From: Microbulbifer litoralis
GTDB taxonomy: Bacteria > Pseudomonadota > Gammaproteobacteria > Pseudomonadales > Cellvibrionaceae
Length of the DNA: 64,000 nt
Assembly (NCBI RefSeq): GCF_023634065.1
Contig: NZ_JALKCV010000002.1
Location: 62,001-126,000 of the forward strand
Reading direction: 5' to 3'
A model generated the notes under the pieces. That model saw nothing but the letters and a program-made list of their open reading frames with translations, was not told where the DNA came from and did no database searches. Numbering within the stretch: the stretch's first letter is position 1; every line of letters starts with the position of its first letter. A program made the translations under genes and the position numbers. Below are positions 1-8,252 of this stretch, one piece after another.

Positions 1-410
1 CCGAGTTTTTCGTTCTCGGCCTCCAGTTCCCTTTTTGCCTGTTCGAGCTTCTTGAGCTTTTCCTGCAGGCGCTTGATATCCTCTTCTTCGTCGGTGCTGT
101 CTATTTCGGCGATGTTGCCCCTGACCGCTTCTATCTCCTCGATGATGCGGCGGGCGAGACCCTGGGTCTCGGCCAGTTCGTCGCTGGTGGTATCCAGCGT
201 GTTGCGCGCCAGCACCAGGTGTTCCCGGCCGAATTCCACCTCTTCCTGCAGCAGGTTGACCTCGGCTGCCAGATCCTCGTTCTCCGCCTCGATATCGTGA
301 TCCGAGCCGTGCTTGATGATCAGGAAGATCAGTGCCACGGCGCCAAAGCCGCAGGACATGATGTCGAGAAAGGACAGGCTGGAGGTGGAAAAGCGCCTTT
401 TTCTACGCAC
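1..410 (-). CDS. ExbD/TolR/MotB-like membrane-anchored protein (partial, 3' end outside window)
   Basis: The visible part (136 residues) starts at a GTG that overlaps the stop of the upstream gene by a few bases. A basic start (VRRKRRFS) leads into one hydrophobic segment at about residues 12-32 (FLDIMSCGFGAVALIFLII). An Asp at residue 16 lies where ExbD, TolR and MotB proteins carry their ion-conducting Asp. A long charged coiled-coil-like region follows and runs off the window. The ExbB/MotA-family gene two genes upstream makes a channel partnership likely; that pairing is inference. The family assignment rests on topology and context, because ExbD-type periplasmic motifs are not visible. 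Confidence 0.7.
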   Translation of the reverse strand, partial: MRRKRRFSTSSLSFLDIMSCGFGAVALIFLIIKHGSDHDIEAENEDLAAEVNLLQEEVEFGREHLVLARNTLDTTSDELAETQGLARRIIEEIEAVRGNIAEIDSTDEEEDIKRLQEKLKKLEQAKRELEAENEKL

Positions 411-1707
411 TATAACGCTCCACGCTGATCGCGGTGATGACTTCCTCGCCGTCTGCAACCCCGATCCGGTCGCCGGCGCTGAGATTGACCGGCGCGGCAA
501 TCTCCTTGCCGTTCAGCATCAGTTGCGTGCCCGCATCCACCCGCAGCGCCAGTTTGCCGGCGTGGTTGGTGATGGTGGCGGCCGGGTGATCCGGCGGTGT
601 CGGCGTCACGGTAAATTTGCCCTCCTTCCAGCTGACGAACAGCGGTTGCTGCGCTGCCAGCGCGCGGTGGCCGTATAGCAGGTGGGTGGCGGCTGCCTCG
701 GCGACGCTGTTGACCTGCACCGCGACTTCGTTGGCCGGCGCGGCGCTCAGGGCGTTGACCAGCCGCAGGGCGGCGGAGTCGCTGTGCACTTCCTGCCAGC
801 GCTGGGAGATGGACTGCGCCACACAGTTGTGGGGCAGCAGGTGAATGCGCTCGGCCAGTTGCGCGCCGCCGGGAATTTCCGCCCAGCGGTGTGAGACGAA
901 GACGACGCTGTTGGACTCGGCCAGGTTGTCGATCAGGGCGCGCACGCGGGAGAGGATCGGCGTGCTGGCATCCTGCAACTGGCGCAGGCTGACCTTGGCC
1001 GTGCGGTCGTCCAGTTCCGCAAGCACTTCTCCCTGGCGCATGGCGCGATTGACCCATTGCGGCATCATGTCGTAGAGCTGTTGTTCCGCCTCCGCCGAGT
1101 GCAGCGGATCGAAGCGGCACTGCATGATGAAGGCGTCGGTGAATACCCGCGCCCAGGCGTCCTGGAAATTCTGCAGGCCGGCGTCGTTAACCGTCTCGGC
1201 GATATCCAGCACTGCGTGTTCGTGCACGGCGACGCGGCTGACCAGCGTCTGGTGGCGCTGCAGTTCGATGTGCAGGTGCACGCCCCGCGGCGCCGAGTGG
1301 GCGATGCAGGCGCTGGCCGCGTCCACCAGGCCCACGGCGTTGACCGGGCTCTCGTTGACGATACCCAGCAGCAGCGCCAGCTGTTCGCGGGTGAAATTAC
1401 CGGGCACTGCCAGCACCACTTCCGCCGGCAGGTCGCAGTGTTCGGCGGCTTCCTGCAGGTGGCAGTAGGCCAGGTCCGCGTGGTGGCGACAGCGGGCGTT
1501 TTCCGATTTCAGGGACTCCAGGCTCAGGCGGCGCCAGAACTGGTTGTTGACCTGAGTGGGGTGGCTGCGCGCGCGCATCAGCGCGGCGTTGCCGACAAGA
1601 ATTTTTTGCGGTTCGATAATTGCGACGCCGGGGCTGTCGAGCACCTCGTCGGTGCCGTCGAAGACGCGCAGGCCGCAGTCATTGATTTCCAGAACGCCTT
1701 GGGTCAT
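403..1707 (-). CDS. Actin/Hsp70-like ATPase-fold protein of the envelope locus
   Basis: 434 residues with no signal peptide or membrane segment, so probably cytoplasmic. The stretch around residues 88-104 (VVLAVPGNFTREQLALL) and the following LVDAASACIAHSA resemble the phosphate and adenosine regions of Hsp70/actin-fold proteins, where a VPANF-like motif precedes a helix and a later 'DAAxAA' segment. The C-terminal ~80 residues form a beta-rich tail (LFVSWKEGKFTVTP to the end), possibly FHA-like in size. It lies between the ExbB-like and ExbD-like genes and overlaps the latter. A cytoplasmic ATP-binding regulator or assembly factor for the channel is a plausible inference. ATPase activity cannot be shown from the sequence. 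Confidence 0.6.
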   Translation of the reverse strand: MTQGVLEINDCGLRVFDGTDEVLDSPGVAIIEPQKILVGNAALMRARSHPTQVNNQFWRRLSLESLKSENARCRHHADLAYCHLQEAAEHCDLPAEVVLAVPGNFTREQLALLLGIVNESPVNAVGLVDAASACIAHSAPRGVHLHIELQRHQTLVSRVAVHEHAVLDIAETVNDAGLQNFQDAWARVFTDAFIMQCRFDPLHSAEAEQQLYDMMPQWVNRAMRQGEVLAELDDRTAKVSLRQLQDASTPILSRVRALIDNLAESNSVVFVSHRWAEIPGGAQLAERIHLLPHNCVAQSISQRWQEVHSDSAALRLVNALSAAPANEVAVQVNSVAEAAATHLLYGHRALAAQQPLFVSWKEGKFTVTPTPPDHPAATITNHAGKLALRVDAGTQLMLNGKEIAAPVNLSAGDRIGVADGEEVITAISVERYSA

Positions 1708-1837
1708 GGGTTTCTTTCCTTCTTCAGCGGGTGAGGGCGACCGCGGCCGGCCCTCTGCCCCGGCCCTTCTCCCGGTGGGAGAGGAGTGGGGCTTTGTGGG
1801 GGAATAGGCCCCACCATGTTTTCCGAGTCCCGTAGTT

Positions 1838-2632
1838 TCAACTCACTTTCAAAAACCGCAGCAACCTGTTGTCACAGTAATTCTGCGTATCCAGCACCAG
1901 CCGCTCCTGCATCAGTTGCAGCTGGTGGGTAAAGAACATGATCACGATACTGATCACCAGCGCCACGAAGGTGGAGTTGAAGGCCACGCCCAGGCTGACG
2001 GTGACCCCAGCGATATCGCCCTCCACTGCCTTGTGGGCCTGGGACAGGGCCTCGCCGATGCCGCGTACGGTGCCGATAAAACCGATCGACGGAATTGCCC
2101 AGGTGATATAGCGCACCATCGCCAACTCGCTGTCGAGGCGGTCGCCCTCGGTCTCGCAGACTTCTTTCACCGAATTGGAAGTGGCGGCGACATTGCGGGT
2201 GGAGCCGAAGCGTTGCAGTGCCGTCAGCAGCGCGCGCGGCAGCAGGTAACTTCGCTCCTCTTCCGGCAGTGCCTGGATCGGCCGCGACAGGTCGCGGGCG
2301 TCTTCCGGCAGCACCGGCGTGCCCTCGCTCACGTTCAGCAGGGCGCGGTCGAGCAGCTGGCGCTCGCGCACGCTGCGGCGCGCCTTCATGCCCATGATGG
2401 CCATGGCCCAAAGCATCAGGACGAAACAGGCCTCCTGTTCGTAGTCGCGCATGACGATATACAGCGAGCGCTGCTGTACGTAGGTTTCACCGGCGGCTTC
2501 GCGCGCCAGTTGCTCTTCGATCAGCGCGTCCGCATTGGGCCGGATGATCGCCACATAGACGGCGTGGACCAGGATGACGGCGCCGAGTAGCGCAAACAGC
2601 TGGAACAGGAAATCGGAGGATTTGAATTTCAT
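1838..2632 (-). CDS. MotA/TolQ/ExbB-family proton-channel protein
   Basis: 264 residues. Hydrophobic segments lie at about 8-30, 66-86, 172-192 and 208-232, with a cytoplasmic domain of ~85 residues between the second and third. The third and fourth segments carry the family signature: AIPSIGFIGTVRGIGEAL followed by VSLGVAFNSTFVAL, which matches the conserved Gly/Thr-rich channel helices of TolQ/ExbB/MotA. Such proteins form inner-membrane pentamers around an ExbD/TolR/MotB dimer and turn ion flow into mechanical work on the envelope. The ExbD-like gene lies downstream on the same strand. It is not ordinary exbB or tolQ, because the neighbours are not tonB, tolA or tolB. Confidence 0.85.
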   Translation of the reverse strand: MKFKSSDFLFQLFALLGAVILVHAVYVAIIRPNADALIEEQLAREAAGETYVQQRSLYIVMRDYEQEACFVLMLWAMAIMGMKARRSVRERQLLDRALLNVSEGTPVLPEDARDLSRPIQALPEEERSYLLPRALLTALQRFGSTRNVAATSNSVKEVCETEGDRLDSELAMVRYITWAIPSIGFIGTVRGIGEALSQAHKAVEGDIAGVTVSLGVAFNSTFVALVISIVIMFFTHQLQLMQERLVLDTQNYCDNRLLRFLKVS

Positions 2633-2714
2633 AGTCGTGCTCGCTCTAATCCGGAAAGCACACCGCCGCTGGCGGTGCCCGGAAACAGTCGTTGTTGTCT
2701 GCCGTTTTCATCTT

Positions 2715-2957
2715 TCAGATATCGACCGGGTAGGAAACCGACAGGTCTTCGGAGATTTCTTCCGAGGCCTCGTAGTCGTCCGCATCGGTCGCGTCTTTTT
2801 CACGCTCTGCGTCGGCTTTCGCCTGGGCCACTTTTACCGCTTCCGCCGGTTTGTCGCTCTCTTTCTCTTCACCGTCCTTTTCCTGCGCTGCGGCGGCAAG
2901 CGATAGCAGCGCGGTACCAAGCAGCGCCAGTAGCCATAGTCTGGTCGAGTGTTGCAT
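2715..2957 (-). CDS. Small secreted acidic protein of the envelope locus
   Basis: 80 residues. A clear signal peptide (MQHSTRLWLLALLGTALLSLAAAA, cleavage near AAA-QE) is followed by a highly charged, Glu/Asp/Lys-rich region with no cysteines or globular motifs. It lies between the PEGA-SUMF1 gene and the ExbB-like gene on the same strand with short gaps. I recognise no family. Its role is unknown; it may be a small periplasmic accessory subunit. Confidence 0.6.
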   Translation of the reverse strand: MQHSTRLWLLALLGTALLSLAAAAQEKDGEEKESDKPAEAVKVAQAKADAEREKDATDADDYEASEEISEDLSVSYPVDI

Positions 2958-2999
2958 CAGTGCTCTCCTGTATTCACCGGCACGGCCCGCAGTCCCGGA

Positions 3000-5090
3000 T
3001 CAATTCACCCACCGTGCCACGCGGAAGCCCACGTCGTTGCGCGGCTCGGCACCGTAGTCGCGGAAGGACAGGCGCAGTTCCGTCAGTCCGGCGTGCCGCC
3101 AGCTGGAACCGCGAATCACGTGATAATCGCCGTCCTGCGGGCCCACCGGGTTTTCCTCGCGGCGCATCGACAGGCCGGTGCCGATGGTGTAGAGGTCGTG
3201 GATCCATTCCGAGACATTGCCGCCCAGGTCGTACAGCCCCAGGTTGTTGGCACTGTAGTTGGCGACCGGAGCGGTGGCGGCGTAGCGGTCGCTGTAGGTG
3301 CGCAGTACCGCCGGCACCAGTTGCGCGGCATTGTTGTCGGCGTAGTTGCCGGAGTCCTTGCGCACCGGCAGTTCGTCGCCCCAGGGGAATTTGCGCATGT
3401 CGCCGTCCCGGAAACGCGCGGCCCAGGCCCACTCGGCCTCCGTCGGCAGGCGGTAGCCGTCGGCGGCGCCATCAAAGCCGGTGACGCGACCGCGCTCGGT
3501 GCGATAGACCGGGTTGAGCCCGTCGCGCTCGCTGAGCCAGTTGCAGAAGAGCGCGGCATCGGTCCAGCTGATGTTGACCACCGGCAGGTTGTCGTTGTCC
3601 AGGCTGACGCCGTTGACGTGGCTGGAACTGTGCATGCGCTTGAAGCGGCGGAATTCGCGGTTGGTCACTTCGGTGACGCCGATATAGAAGGGCCGGTTGA
3701 GGTAGATCTGCCGCATCACCTCGTTGGCGCGGCGCCCCTGTTCGCGGCGCGACGAGCCCATGGTGAATTTGGCATCGGGGCGCATCAGTTTCATGCGGCC
3801 GCCGGCGGGGTGGGTGATGTCCGCCGGCACATTGCTCCAGCGGGCCTCCTCCGCGGTCAGCAGTACCGCGCGGATGTTCTGCTCCAGCTTGGCGCTGGGG
3901 ACCACGGTGGTGCGGTAGTCCTCGTAGCCCTGCAGGCGCACCAGGATTTCGTGGCTGCGGGTGGGCAGGTTGAAGGTCTCGCCGGCAGTGCCGGCCAGCT
4001 CGCCGTCGATATAGACGCGGGCATTCTGGGGGCTGCTGGTAATGCGCACGCGACCGAAGACGGCGTTCAGGTCGATATCCAGGTTGCGCTCGGTTCCGGC
4101 CGCCAGCTCCACCGTGCGTTCCACCGAGGCGAAGCCGTCCTTGAAAAAGCGCAGTTGGTGCTGCGCGCCGGAGGCGAGTTCCAGTTCCAGCGGCGTGCGG
4201 CCGCGGAATTCGCCATCGACGGTCACGCTGGCGCCGGTCGGGGTGCTCACCACCTGCAGCAGGCCGTCGGCGGGGCCCAGGTCCACCGGTGCCAGCCGCT
4301 GGTCGACGCCGGCGGTGACGGCCACGGGAATCTCCGCGGTTTTGTGGGCGGGCAGGGATATTTCCACAGTGCGGTCCCCCTGGATCAGCTCGGCTTCCAG
4401 CGGGGTTTTGCCCAACACGTCGCCCGCCACGGTCACGGTGGCGCCGGGCGGGTTGCTGCTGATATGGATATTGGCCCAGGCCGGGCGCAGCTGGGCCTCG
4501 ATGCGCTGGGTATTGTCCAGGCCCTCGACTTCCACCTCCTGGGTGAACGGCAGGTAGCGGTCGGTGAGCACGGTGATGCGTTTGTGCCCGGCCGGTACAT
4601 CCTTCACCAGCCCCCGTTCACTGGCAACGGCCTCGCCGTCGATCTCGATGCGCACCGGTACCGCGGGGTCGGTGACCACCTGCAGGTGGCCCGGCAGTTT
4701 TTCCAGTTTGACCGAGTGGCGGCTGTGTCCATCGCTGGAAACCTCCACCTCGCCGTTTTTGGGCAGGTAGCCGTCGGCGCTGATGGTATAGCTGTAGGAT
4801 CCGGGCAGCACCAGGTGGCCGTCGCCCAGTGGCAGGGCGAGGCCGCTGACGCTGACATCGGCATCGGCCGGTTGGGTTTCGAAGATCAGGGAGCGGGCGA
4901 CCAGAAGGTAGACCAGTGCCAGGGTGCCGAGCAGCAGGCAGCCGGCGACGGCGAGCGCCCGCGGGGACAGCAGCAGCTTTCTGCCGCCGGTCTGCAATTC
5001 TACCGGCGTAAAGCCAACGGGCTCGATGACTGAGAAATCGTCGTCGGCGGAGCTGCCGCCGCGAACGGGTACCGCTTCCTTCGCTGTCAT
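3000..5090 (-). CDS. Membrane-anchored PEGA-repeat protein with C-terminal SUMF1-like domain
   Basis: 696 residues. A cytoplasmic N-terminus precedes one transmembrane segment at about 43-65. About five PEGA-type beta repeats then cover residues ~68-415; each has the 'P.ga.V.vdG...G.tPl.l.l..G.h.i...k.Gy' pattern (for example TPTGASVTVDGEFRGRTPLELELASG). Residues ~430-696 form a formylglycine-generating-enzyme-like (SUMF1/EgtB/PvdO) domain with MKFTMGS-like start, YRLPTEAEWAWAAR, GGNVSEWIHD and a terminal RNDVGFRVAR. The Cys pair used by true formylglycine-generating enzymes is absent (the site reads RLSFRDYG), so formylglycine activity is unlikely. It probably acts as a periplasmic scaffold or sensor of the locus. 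Confidence 0.85.
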   Translation of the reverse strand: MTAKEAVPVRGGSSADDDFSVIEPVGFTPVELQTGGRKLLLSPRALAVAGCLLLGTLALVYLLVARSLIFETQPADADVSVSGLALPLGDGHLVLPGSYSYTISADGYLPKNGEVEVSSDGHSRHSVKLEKLPGHLQVVTDPAVPVRIEIDGEAVASERGLVKDVPAGHKRITVLTDRYLPFTQEVEVEGLDNTQRIEAQLRPAWANIHISSNPPGATVTVAGDVLGKTPLEAELIQGDRTVEISLPAHKTAEIPVAVTAGVDQRLAPVDLGPADGLLQVVSTPTGASVTVDGEFRGRTPLELELASGAQHQLRFFKDGFASVERTVELAAGTERNLDIDLNAVFGRVRITSSPQNARVYIDGELAGTAGETFNLPTRSHEILVRLQGYEDYRTTVVPSAKLEQNIRAVLLTAEEARWSNVPADITHPAGGRMKLMRPDAKFTMGSSRREQGRRANEVMRQIYLNRPFYIGVTEVTNREFRRFKRMHSSSHVNGVSLDNDNLPVVNISWTDAALFCNWLSERDGLNPVYRTERGRVTGFDGAADGYRLPTEAEWAWAARFRDGDMRKFPWGDELPVRKDSGNYADNNAAQLVPAVLRTYSDRYAATAPVANYSANNLGLYDLGGNVSEWIHDLYTIGTGLSMRREENPVGPQDGDYHVIRGSSWRHAGLTELRLSFRDYGAEPRNDVGFRVARWVN

Positions 5091-5359
5091 TTATGATTTC
5101 CTGTTACTGCCGCACTTATCGATTTATCGCGTTGGCAGGAGGGCCGGGGTTCCCTGTGCCCTACTGCAGGGAATCGCCGAAGCGCTCTTCCCTGGTGCAG
5201 TACAGCTTAGTCCGCAACCGCTCGCTGCATGGACCCGGCGACACCGTTTGGCATGAAAATAATCTTTTCACGCTTACTGTAATGGTGTTTTCGTCCGGAT
5301 TCACCTTTTGCGAAAAACCGTATTTTTTGGATCGACCAGCGGGCCGGCAGTTCGGGGAT

Positions 5360-6940
5360 TCAACTATTATTGGCACCGTTTATTTTTTCGGCACACCGGA
5401 TCACGACAGTCGGCGGTTCCTCCCCCGGGGCGACGGTAAATTCGCGCCGCACGTCGCGGTAGCCGGCGCGTGTGCCCACCGCGGTGTAGCGTCCGGGTTT
5501 CAGGGTGATCTCGCGCTCGGCAAAGTTGCCCAGCCGGCCCACGTGGTAGATGGTGACATGGGTGCTGCTGTCCGACTGCAGTACCACCGGCAGCGGGATC
5601 AGCGCCTGGGTGAGGGCGGTTTCCAGGGCCTCGATCTGTTGCTGCAGCCGCTCTGTTTCGGCGCTGCTTTCACTGATTTTGCGCGCATCGGTGAGCACGC
5701 CGCGGGCATACTGGTTGCGCTTGCTGGCGCCCAGGCTGAGGGGGTCGTCCAGCAGTTCCTTCAACTGGTCGTCCAGTTGGGCACGGGCCCCGGCGCGCGC
5801 CTTGCCGGTAATGGCGGAGACCAGGCTGCCGTCCTTTTCCAGCAGTGTGGAATAGCTTTTTACCGCACCGTGCCAGTCCTCGGATTGCTCCTGTTGCCGC
5901 GCGCGGGCGAACAGCCGGTCGATTCTGGACTGTTTGGCGCCGTTGCGGGCCTGCTGCAGGCCCACGTCCGGGTCCGCGGCTTCGGGTTTCAGTTTGCCGG
6001 CGCGCAGGAAGGCTTTTTCAGCGGCGGTAAAGTCCCGCTCGGCGATGGCGGCGTAGCCCGCGGACATGGCCTCGCTGTAGTCCCGTTCGTTGATCGCTGC
6101 CAGCACCTGCGGCAGTAATTCCTTGGCCGGGCGCGTCTCCGGGTCCACCTCGAGAGACTGGCGCAGGCCGCTGCGGGCCGCATCCAGGTCGCCGTCGGCG
6201 AAGGCCTGCCTGGCGGTGGTGAAGTGTTGCCACGCCTCCGGCAGTTTCTCTGCACGCGCCTTCCCTTTGACGCCGCGCGGGTGGTCCTCGGAAATGGTCA
6301 GTACCAGGTCGAAGGCGGTGTGGGCCGCCTCGGCATCGCCGCGGTCGAGCGCCTCATTGCCGGCGGCAATATGTTTTTCCAGGCGCGCCGGAATGCTGTC
6401 GCGGAGTTGCTGGAATGCGGCGAGGGATTCGCGGTATTTGTCCAGCGCGCGCTTGAACTGGCGCTGGCGGTAGATATCGTCCGCGGTCTCGGCCATGGAT
6501 TTGGCCGCGGCGAAATCCTCCGCCGCCCAGGCTTCGATATCCCTTTCCTCCAGTTCCTCCTGCAGTATCAGGATATCCTGCAGCACATTCTGCACTGCGC
6601 GGCGCTGCTGGGCGATTTCCGCATCGCTGTAGGGGGACGCCTCGATTTTTTTTGCGGCCGGTTGCTGTCCGGTGCCGGCGTCGTTGTCCGCGGTCGCGGG
6701 CTGCACCCTGGGCCCGGGTTTTTCCACCATCTGCGGCAGCAACCAGAAGACGCCCAGGATGCCGGTGAAAAGCAGCGCGCCGATAGCGATGGTGGGCCAG
6801 CGGGAGCGGTCGCCGCTATCCTGCGCCGCCGCGCGCGGCGCCGGCTGGTGCTGTGTGGATTCGGCCGCACTGTCGCGGCCGAAGCTGAAGTCGGCCGGCT
6901 GGATGGCGTCGTCGTCGGAGGACGGATCGCGGTGTTGCAT
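5360..6940 (-). CDS. Membrane-anchored TPR-like repeat protein
   Basis: 526 residues. An N-terminal cytoplasmic tail rich in Asp, Ser and Gln leads to one transmembrane helix at about 48-68 (WPTIAIGALLFTGILGVFWLLPQMV). A long helical region with TPR-like repeats follows (for example ALDRGDAEAAHTAFDLVLTISEDHPRGVKGKAR and AFADGDLDAARSGLRQSLEVDPETRPAKELLP). The last ~90 residues are a beta-rich domain ending in a PEGA-like segment (ALIPLPVVLQSDSSTHVTIYHVGRLGNF). It has the same topology as the neighbouring PEGA protein. Inferred role: periplasmic protein-protein scaffold. Confidence 0.75.
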   Translation of the reverse strand: MQHRDPSSDDDAIQPADFSFGRDSAAESTQHQPAPRAAAQDSGDRSRWPTIAIGALLFTGILGVFWLLPQMVEKPGPRVQPATADNDAGTGQQPAAKKIEASPYSDAEIAQQRRAVQNVLQDILILQEELEERDIEAWAAEDFAAAKSMAETADDIYRQRQFKRALDKYRESLAAFQQLRDSIPARLEKHIAAGNEALDRGDAEAAHTAFDLVLTISEDHPRGVKGKARAEKLPEAWQHFTTARQAFADGDLDAARSGLRQSLEVDPETRPAKELLPQVLAAINERDYSEAMSAGYAAIAERDFTAAEKAFLRAGKLKPEAADPDVGLQQARNGAKQSRIDRLFARARQQEQSEDWHGAVKSYSTLLEKDGSLVSAITGKARAGARAQLDDQLKELLDDPLSLGASKRNQYARGVLTDARKISESSAETERLQQQIEALETALTQALIPLPVVLQSDSSTHVTIYHVGRLGNFAEREITLKPGRYTAVGTRAGYRDVRREFTVAPGEEPPTVVIRCAEKINGANNS

Positions 6941-7026
6941 GGTGAGTCCGCTATTGCTGTTTTATTCGTCGGGTTCCGCGGCGTGGGCGCGGCGGTGGCC
7001 GCGCCCACTTCTTCGCGGTTGTCGGT

Positions 7027-8235
7027 TCAGATCTGTTCTTCCAGACCGCCGGTTTCGGCTTCGTAGATTTCCTTCAGCAGTTCCCGCCACTGGCGATACT
7101 GGTTTTCCACCGAGCCGGTCAGGGTCACGGTGCGATCCTCCAGCTCGACGATGCGTGGCTCAACCTCGGCCTGCATGGAGTCGCCCAGCTCCTGCAGCGC
7201 CTCGATATGCATCTTGGCTTCGCTGCGGCGGTCGAAGCCGCTCTTGATCAGGTAGCCGCCCCCGGCGATGCCCACCTGGCCCGCGGCGCGGGCGCTGCCG
7301 GCACCGGCGCCAGCGGCGGCGATACCGCCGATGATGGCCGCGGCACCCATGATGGTGTGGTTGCGGGCCTTGCGCTTCAGCTCGCGCATCTGTTTCACCT
7401 CTTCGTAACTCATGGCGCGCCACTCCTGGTAGGGCGTTTCCATGGATTTGACGAAGGTGCCGTAGTAGCCCTGCAGGGTATCGACGAACAGGTAGTCGCG
7501 TTCGCGGATTCTGCGTACCCGCTGCAGCATGGGATCGTTTTCCGCCGGCAGCGCATTCAGCTTGTAGAGGCCGTCTTCGGTTTTGCTGAGGTAGCGGCCG
7601 AAGGCGTCGGGGGAGAAGTTCTGTGCAAACCTCAGTTCCGAAATGGTTCGCAGCTCGGCGATGTATTCATCCGACAGCTGCTGGCGGTAGACCAGCATGT
7701 CGTTGGCGACGCGGTTGTAGATACCCTGGAAGGCGTCGCCTTTGGTGGGGTGCTTGCGGTCGTAGGCGTAGTGCGAGGCCTGCTCGGTGTACTGCTTGGT
7801 AAACCAGCGCTGGCCGCGCGAGTCGGTGACGGTGACATCCACGGTCAGGGTTTCGCCGTCCGACTGCACGATACGGCCGGTAACGGTGACATCGATATTG
7901 GTGCGCTCGCTGGGAATCACCCGCACTGCGCCCCAGCCCTGGCTGGATTGCAGGGATTCCGCCAGGGTGACGGCGATGTAGCGGGATTCCGCCTGTCGCA
8001 GTTCGGGAAATACCAGTTGCTCCTCGTCGACCTCGGCGGTATCCAGGCCGGGGTTGAACTGCACCACGCCCACGTCCAGCAGGCGGCTTTCCGGAATGGT
8101 CGCGTCCTCGACGGTGAGGGGGGTAAAGGCGGTGGTGCGCACATCGGTCGTGGTACAGGCACCGAGTGCGAACACTGCCAGCAGCGGCAGCGCACGCAGC
8201 AGCCTGCCGCCGGGACCGGAGATGGAAAAAAACAT
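7027..8235 (-). CDS. Lipoprotein with C-terminal membrane-interacting region
   Basis: 402 residues from the ATG at 8235, chosen because GGAGG stands 8 bases upstream; a TTG 21 bases earlier is less likely. A lipoprotein signal ends in LGAC (lipidated Cys at residue 27). A domain resembling outer-membrane-associated lipoproteins follows, with LDVGVVQFNPG, VRVIPSERTNIDVTVTGRIVQSDGETLTVDVTVTDSRG. Near residue 300 a Gly/Ala-rich hydrophobic stretch (IMGAAAIIGGIAAAGAGAG) looks like a glycine-zipper segment, and the C-terminus is helical. The gene sits 17 bases after the Ser-rich lipoprotein gene. No named family was recognised. Confidence 0.75.
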   Translation of the reverse strand: MFFSISGPGGRLLRALPLLAVFALGACTTTDVRTTAFTPLTVEDATIPESRLLDVGVVQFNPGLDTAEVDEEQLVFPELRQAESRYIAVTLAESLQSSQGWGAVRVIPSERTNIDVTVTGRIVQSDGETLTVDVTVTDSRGQRWFTKQYTEQASHYAYDRKHPTKGDAFQGIYNRVANDMLVYRQQLSDEYIAELRTISELRFAQNFSPDAFGRYLSKTEDGLYKLNALPAENDPMLQRVRRIRERDYLFVDTLQGYYGTFVKSMETPYQEWRAMSYEEVKQMRELKRKARNHTIMGAAAIIGGIAAAGAGAGSARAAGQVGIAGGGYLIKSGFDRRSEAKMHIEALQELGDSMQAEVEPRIVELEDRTVTLTGSVENQYRQWRELLKEIYEAETGGLEEQI

Positions 8236-8252
8236 GCCGATAGCCTCCGCTG

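Noticed and set aside
1838-2632. Assignment of the channel protein and its ExbD-like neighbour to the Zorya defence system (ZorA/ZorB).
   Set aside because: ZorA has a very long cytoplasmic tail, and no ZorC, ZorD or ZorE-like gene is present; the neighbours are envelope proteins.
2949-5033. A 694-residue plus-strand frame opposite the PEGA-SUMF1 gene.
   Set aside because: It is the antisense shadow of a gene with clear PEGA and SUMF1 motifs.
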